Shown here: positions 46,257 to 47,432 of the stretch, piece after piece
How the letters are laid out: each line of letters starts with the position of its first letter
Position numbering within the stretch: position 1 is the first letter of the stretch
NCBI GenBank assembly: GCA_022567295.1
Contig: JADFHE010000018.1
Span: 1 to 47,432, forward strand
Direction: 5' to 3'
Length of the DNA: 47,432 nt
DNA from: Pseudomonadota bacterium
GTDB lineage: Bacteria > Pseudomonadota > Gammaproteobacteria > Steroidobacterales > Woeseiaceae
The notes under the pieces: model-generated
Told to the model about the DNA's origin: nothing
Database searches by the model: none
What the model saw: only the letters and a program-made list of their open reading frames with translations
Translations under genes and position numbers: made by a program

Positions 46257-46496
46257 ATGTATCGATATATTTTAATGGTCTTGTTTGCGACTGCGGTCTG
46301 GGCGCAGGATCAGTCAGCCGATGAAGAGGCAGCGACCGAGTCCGCAGCCAAGACGGTAGAGGAGATGACCGAAGCAGAATTGGACGACCTTGATTTGGAC
46401 GATTATCAAGACTACACCGAGGAAGACGAGGATGTGTTCATACCGTCGGATGTCGTGTCGTATCAACAATCCGTACCATTTCCGGTTGATATTTAA
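46257..46496 (+). CDS. small acidic exported protein (79 aa)
   Basis: An AGGAG precedes the ATG. The first 16 residues are a signal peptide ending TAVWAQD. The mature part is extremely acidic (EEMTEAELDDLDLDDYQDYT, then EEDEDVFIPSD) and ends with hydrophobic PFPVDI. No family is recognised. It lies between the FHA/PEGA/FGE protein and the channel protein, so it is probably a small accessory or Ca2+-binding partner of the envelope complex (inference). Confidence 0.7.
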   Translation: MYRYILMVLFATAVWAQDQSADEEAATESAAKTVEEMTEAELDDLDLDDYQDYTEEDEDVFIPSDVVSYQQSVPFPVDI

Positions 46497-46522
46497 GTGG
46501 TTCCGCCAAAGAGCTCGCACCT

Positions 46523-47323
46523 ATGAAAAAAAAGAACATTCCCGTTGAATTCGTTTTTCAGCTCTTCGCGCTCATTATCGCGATCATCATCGTGCACGCA
46601 TTTTATGTGTCGGTCGTGAGGCCGACGGCGGCGCAAGTTATCGAAGTGCAAAACATGCAAGCCGCGGCCGACCCGACCTTCGTGCGTGATCGTAGCGTCT
46701 GGGTGTTGGTCAAAGACCTGGAGCAGGAGTCGTGTTTTATTTTAATGTTCTGGGCACTCGCGATCATGGGCTACAAAGCCGTGAAAATCGGCAGCGAGCG
46801 GCGTCTGCTGGAGGTTGACCTCGTCCCGGTCGCGGATGGCATGCGGATACTTCCTGAAGACACACGCGAGTTCGCGCGCCAGGTGCAGGCATTACCTGAA
46901 GATCGCCAGCAAATGCTGTTGCCAAGAGTATTGTTGAATGCGCTGCGGCGATTCAGTTCAACACGCAATATTCAGGATGTTTCCACCAGTACGCATACGA
47001 TTTGTGAGTCGGAAGCGGATCGACTCGAGTCCGAGTTATCGATGATTCGATATATCTCCTGGGCTATTCCATCCATCGGATTTATCGGTACGGTTCGCGG
47101 CATCGGTGAAGCGCTTGCGCAGGCAGACAAAGCCGTAAAAGGCGACATTACCGGCGTTACGCAGAGCCTCGGTGTTGCGTTCAACTCAACCTATATCGCG
47201 TTGCTGATCAGCATCTTCCTGATGTTCCTCGTGCACCAGTTGCAACTGGTGCAAGAGCGGTTGGTGTTTGATAGCGAAAACTATTGTGATGAAAAAGTCA
47301 TTCGCCACCTGAAATCGGATTAG
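46523..47323 (+). CDS. MotA/TolQ/ExbB-type proton channel family protein
   Basis: The 266-aa protein has an N-terminal membrane helix (about 10-30), a second helix at about 72-90, a cytoplasmic segment of about 80 residues, and the conserved last pair: ISWAIPSIGFIGTVRGIGEA and GVAFNSTYIALLISIFLMFLV. These match TolQ/ExbB/MotA channel subunits, which couple proton flow to mechanical work across the envelope. No TolR/ExbD-like partner is visible before the window ends. It follows the small acidic gene by 26 bases. Confidence 0.85.
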   Translation: MKKKNIPVEFVFQLFALIIAIIIVHAFYVSVVRPTAAQVIEVQNMQAAADPTFVRDRSVWVLVKDLEQESCFILMFWALAIMGYKAVKIGSERRLLEVDLVPVADGMRILPEDTREFARQVQALPEDRQQMLLPRVLLNALRRFSSTRNIQDVSTSTHTICESEADRLESELSMIRYISWAIPSIGFIGTVRGIGEALAQADKAVKGDITGVTQSLGVAFNSTYIALLISIFLMFLVHQLQLVQERLVFDSENYCDEKVIRHLKSD

Positions 47324-47336
47324 AAACGAGGCGCTT

Positions 47337-47432
47337 ATGGGATTGCTGGCGGCACATTTGAACGATGCGGAAATTCTGGTCGTAAATGACGAGAAAATCC
47401 TGTATCGCGAGCCGGGTTTTGCGTTGCTGGAA
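47337..47432 (+). CDS. start of a further gene, possibly Hsp70/actin-fold protein (cut by window end)
   Basis: ATG 47337 follows the preceding stop by 13 bases. Only 32 residues are available, beginning MGLLAAHLNDAEILVV, then LYREPGFALLE. The text resembles the N-terminus of some Hsp70-like/actin-fold proteins, but the segment is too short to be sure. The frame is open to the window end. It is co-directional with the cluster and almost certainly belongs to it. Confidence 0.5.
   Translation, partial: MGLLAAHLNDAEILVVNDEKILYREPGFALLE

Noticed and set aside
36831..47432. Type VI secretion locus
   Set aside because: Kinase, phosphatase and FHA-like parts fit, but no Tss/Hcp/VgrG/ClpV homologue is visible in the window.

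Overview
The window looks like chromosomal DNA of a free-living, respiring, heterotrophic gammaproteobacterium, probably marine. The support is a Na+-pumping oxaloacetate decarboxylase (oadGAB), a heme A synthase, many lipoproteins with clear lipoboxes, and amino-acid, ketone-body and glycerol catabolism. The order Woeseiales is a plausible guess from the protein style, but it is not proven here. There are no rRNA or tRNA genes, no CRISPR array, no phage modules and no transposase. Genes are densely packed with many stop/start overlaps.

Layout. 1-6.7 kb: a DUF418 membrane protein, a small unknown gene with a good promoter, then a minus-strand block of aldehyde dehydrogenase, RetSat/CrtI-like oxidoreductase, an SDR with an export signal, and a cyclophilin lipoprotein. 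6.8-15.5 kb: YeiH-type exporter, ribokinase, ApbE, an M1 aminopeptidase lipoprotein, a serine hydrolase, an exported SH3 protein ending in an S74 self-cleaving chaperone domain, a DUF4124 protein and a lipase-like lipoprotein. 15.6-19.6 kb: oadGAB and a membrane glycosyltransferase. 19.6-26.0 kb: a nitrogen-compound catabolic block (M20 peptidase, methylmalonate/malonate-semialdehyde dehydrogenase, omega-amino-acid transaminase, XRE-cupin regulator with a palindromic operator, remnant of a second transaminase, agmatinase-family ureohydrolase). 26.0-36.8 kb: branched-chain aminotransferase, CtaA, lactate dehydrogenase-type flavoprotein, cold-shock protein, TauE/SafE permease, small conserved genes, thioredoxin-fold protein, acetoacetyl-CoA synthetase, thioesterase and glycerol kinase.

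36.8 kb to the end: a co-directional cluster of at least nine genes that looks like an undescribed signalling or envelope system. It holds a Ser/Thr kinase with four zinc ribbons, a PP2C phosphatase, a Gly/Ser-rich lipoprotein, a second lipoprotein, a transmembrane kinase with a large extracytoplasmic repeat region, a transmembrane FHA-like/PEGA/FGE-fold protein, a tiny acidic exported protein, a MotA/TolQ/ExbB-type channel protein and the start of a further gene cut by the window edge. The logic (reversible phosphorylation, phosphopeptide reading, envelope-spanning parts and a possible proton-driven motor) recalls the PpkA/PppA/Fha control of type VI secretion, but no secretion gene is present.

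Two intergenic hairpin elements (about 26045-26319 and 30977-31106) have long, nearly perfect inverted arms of different sequence around a shared core. They look like members of an uncharacterised non-autonomous repeat family.
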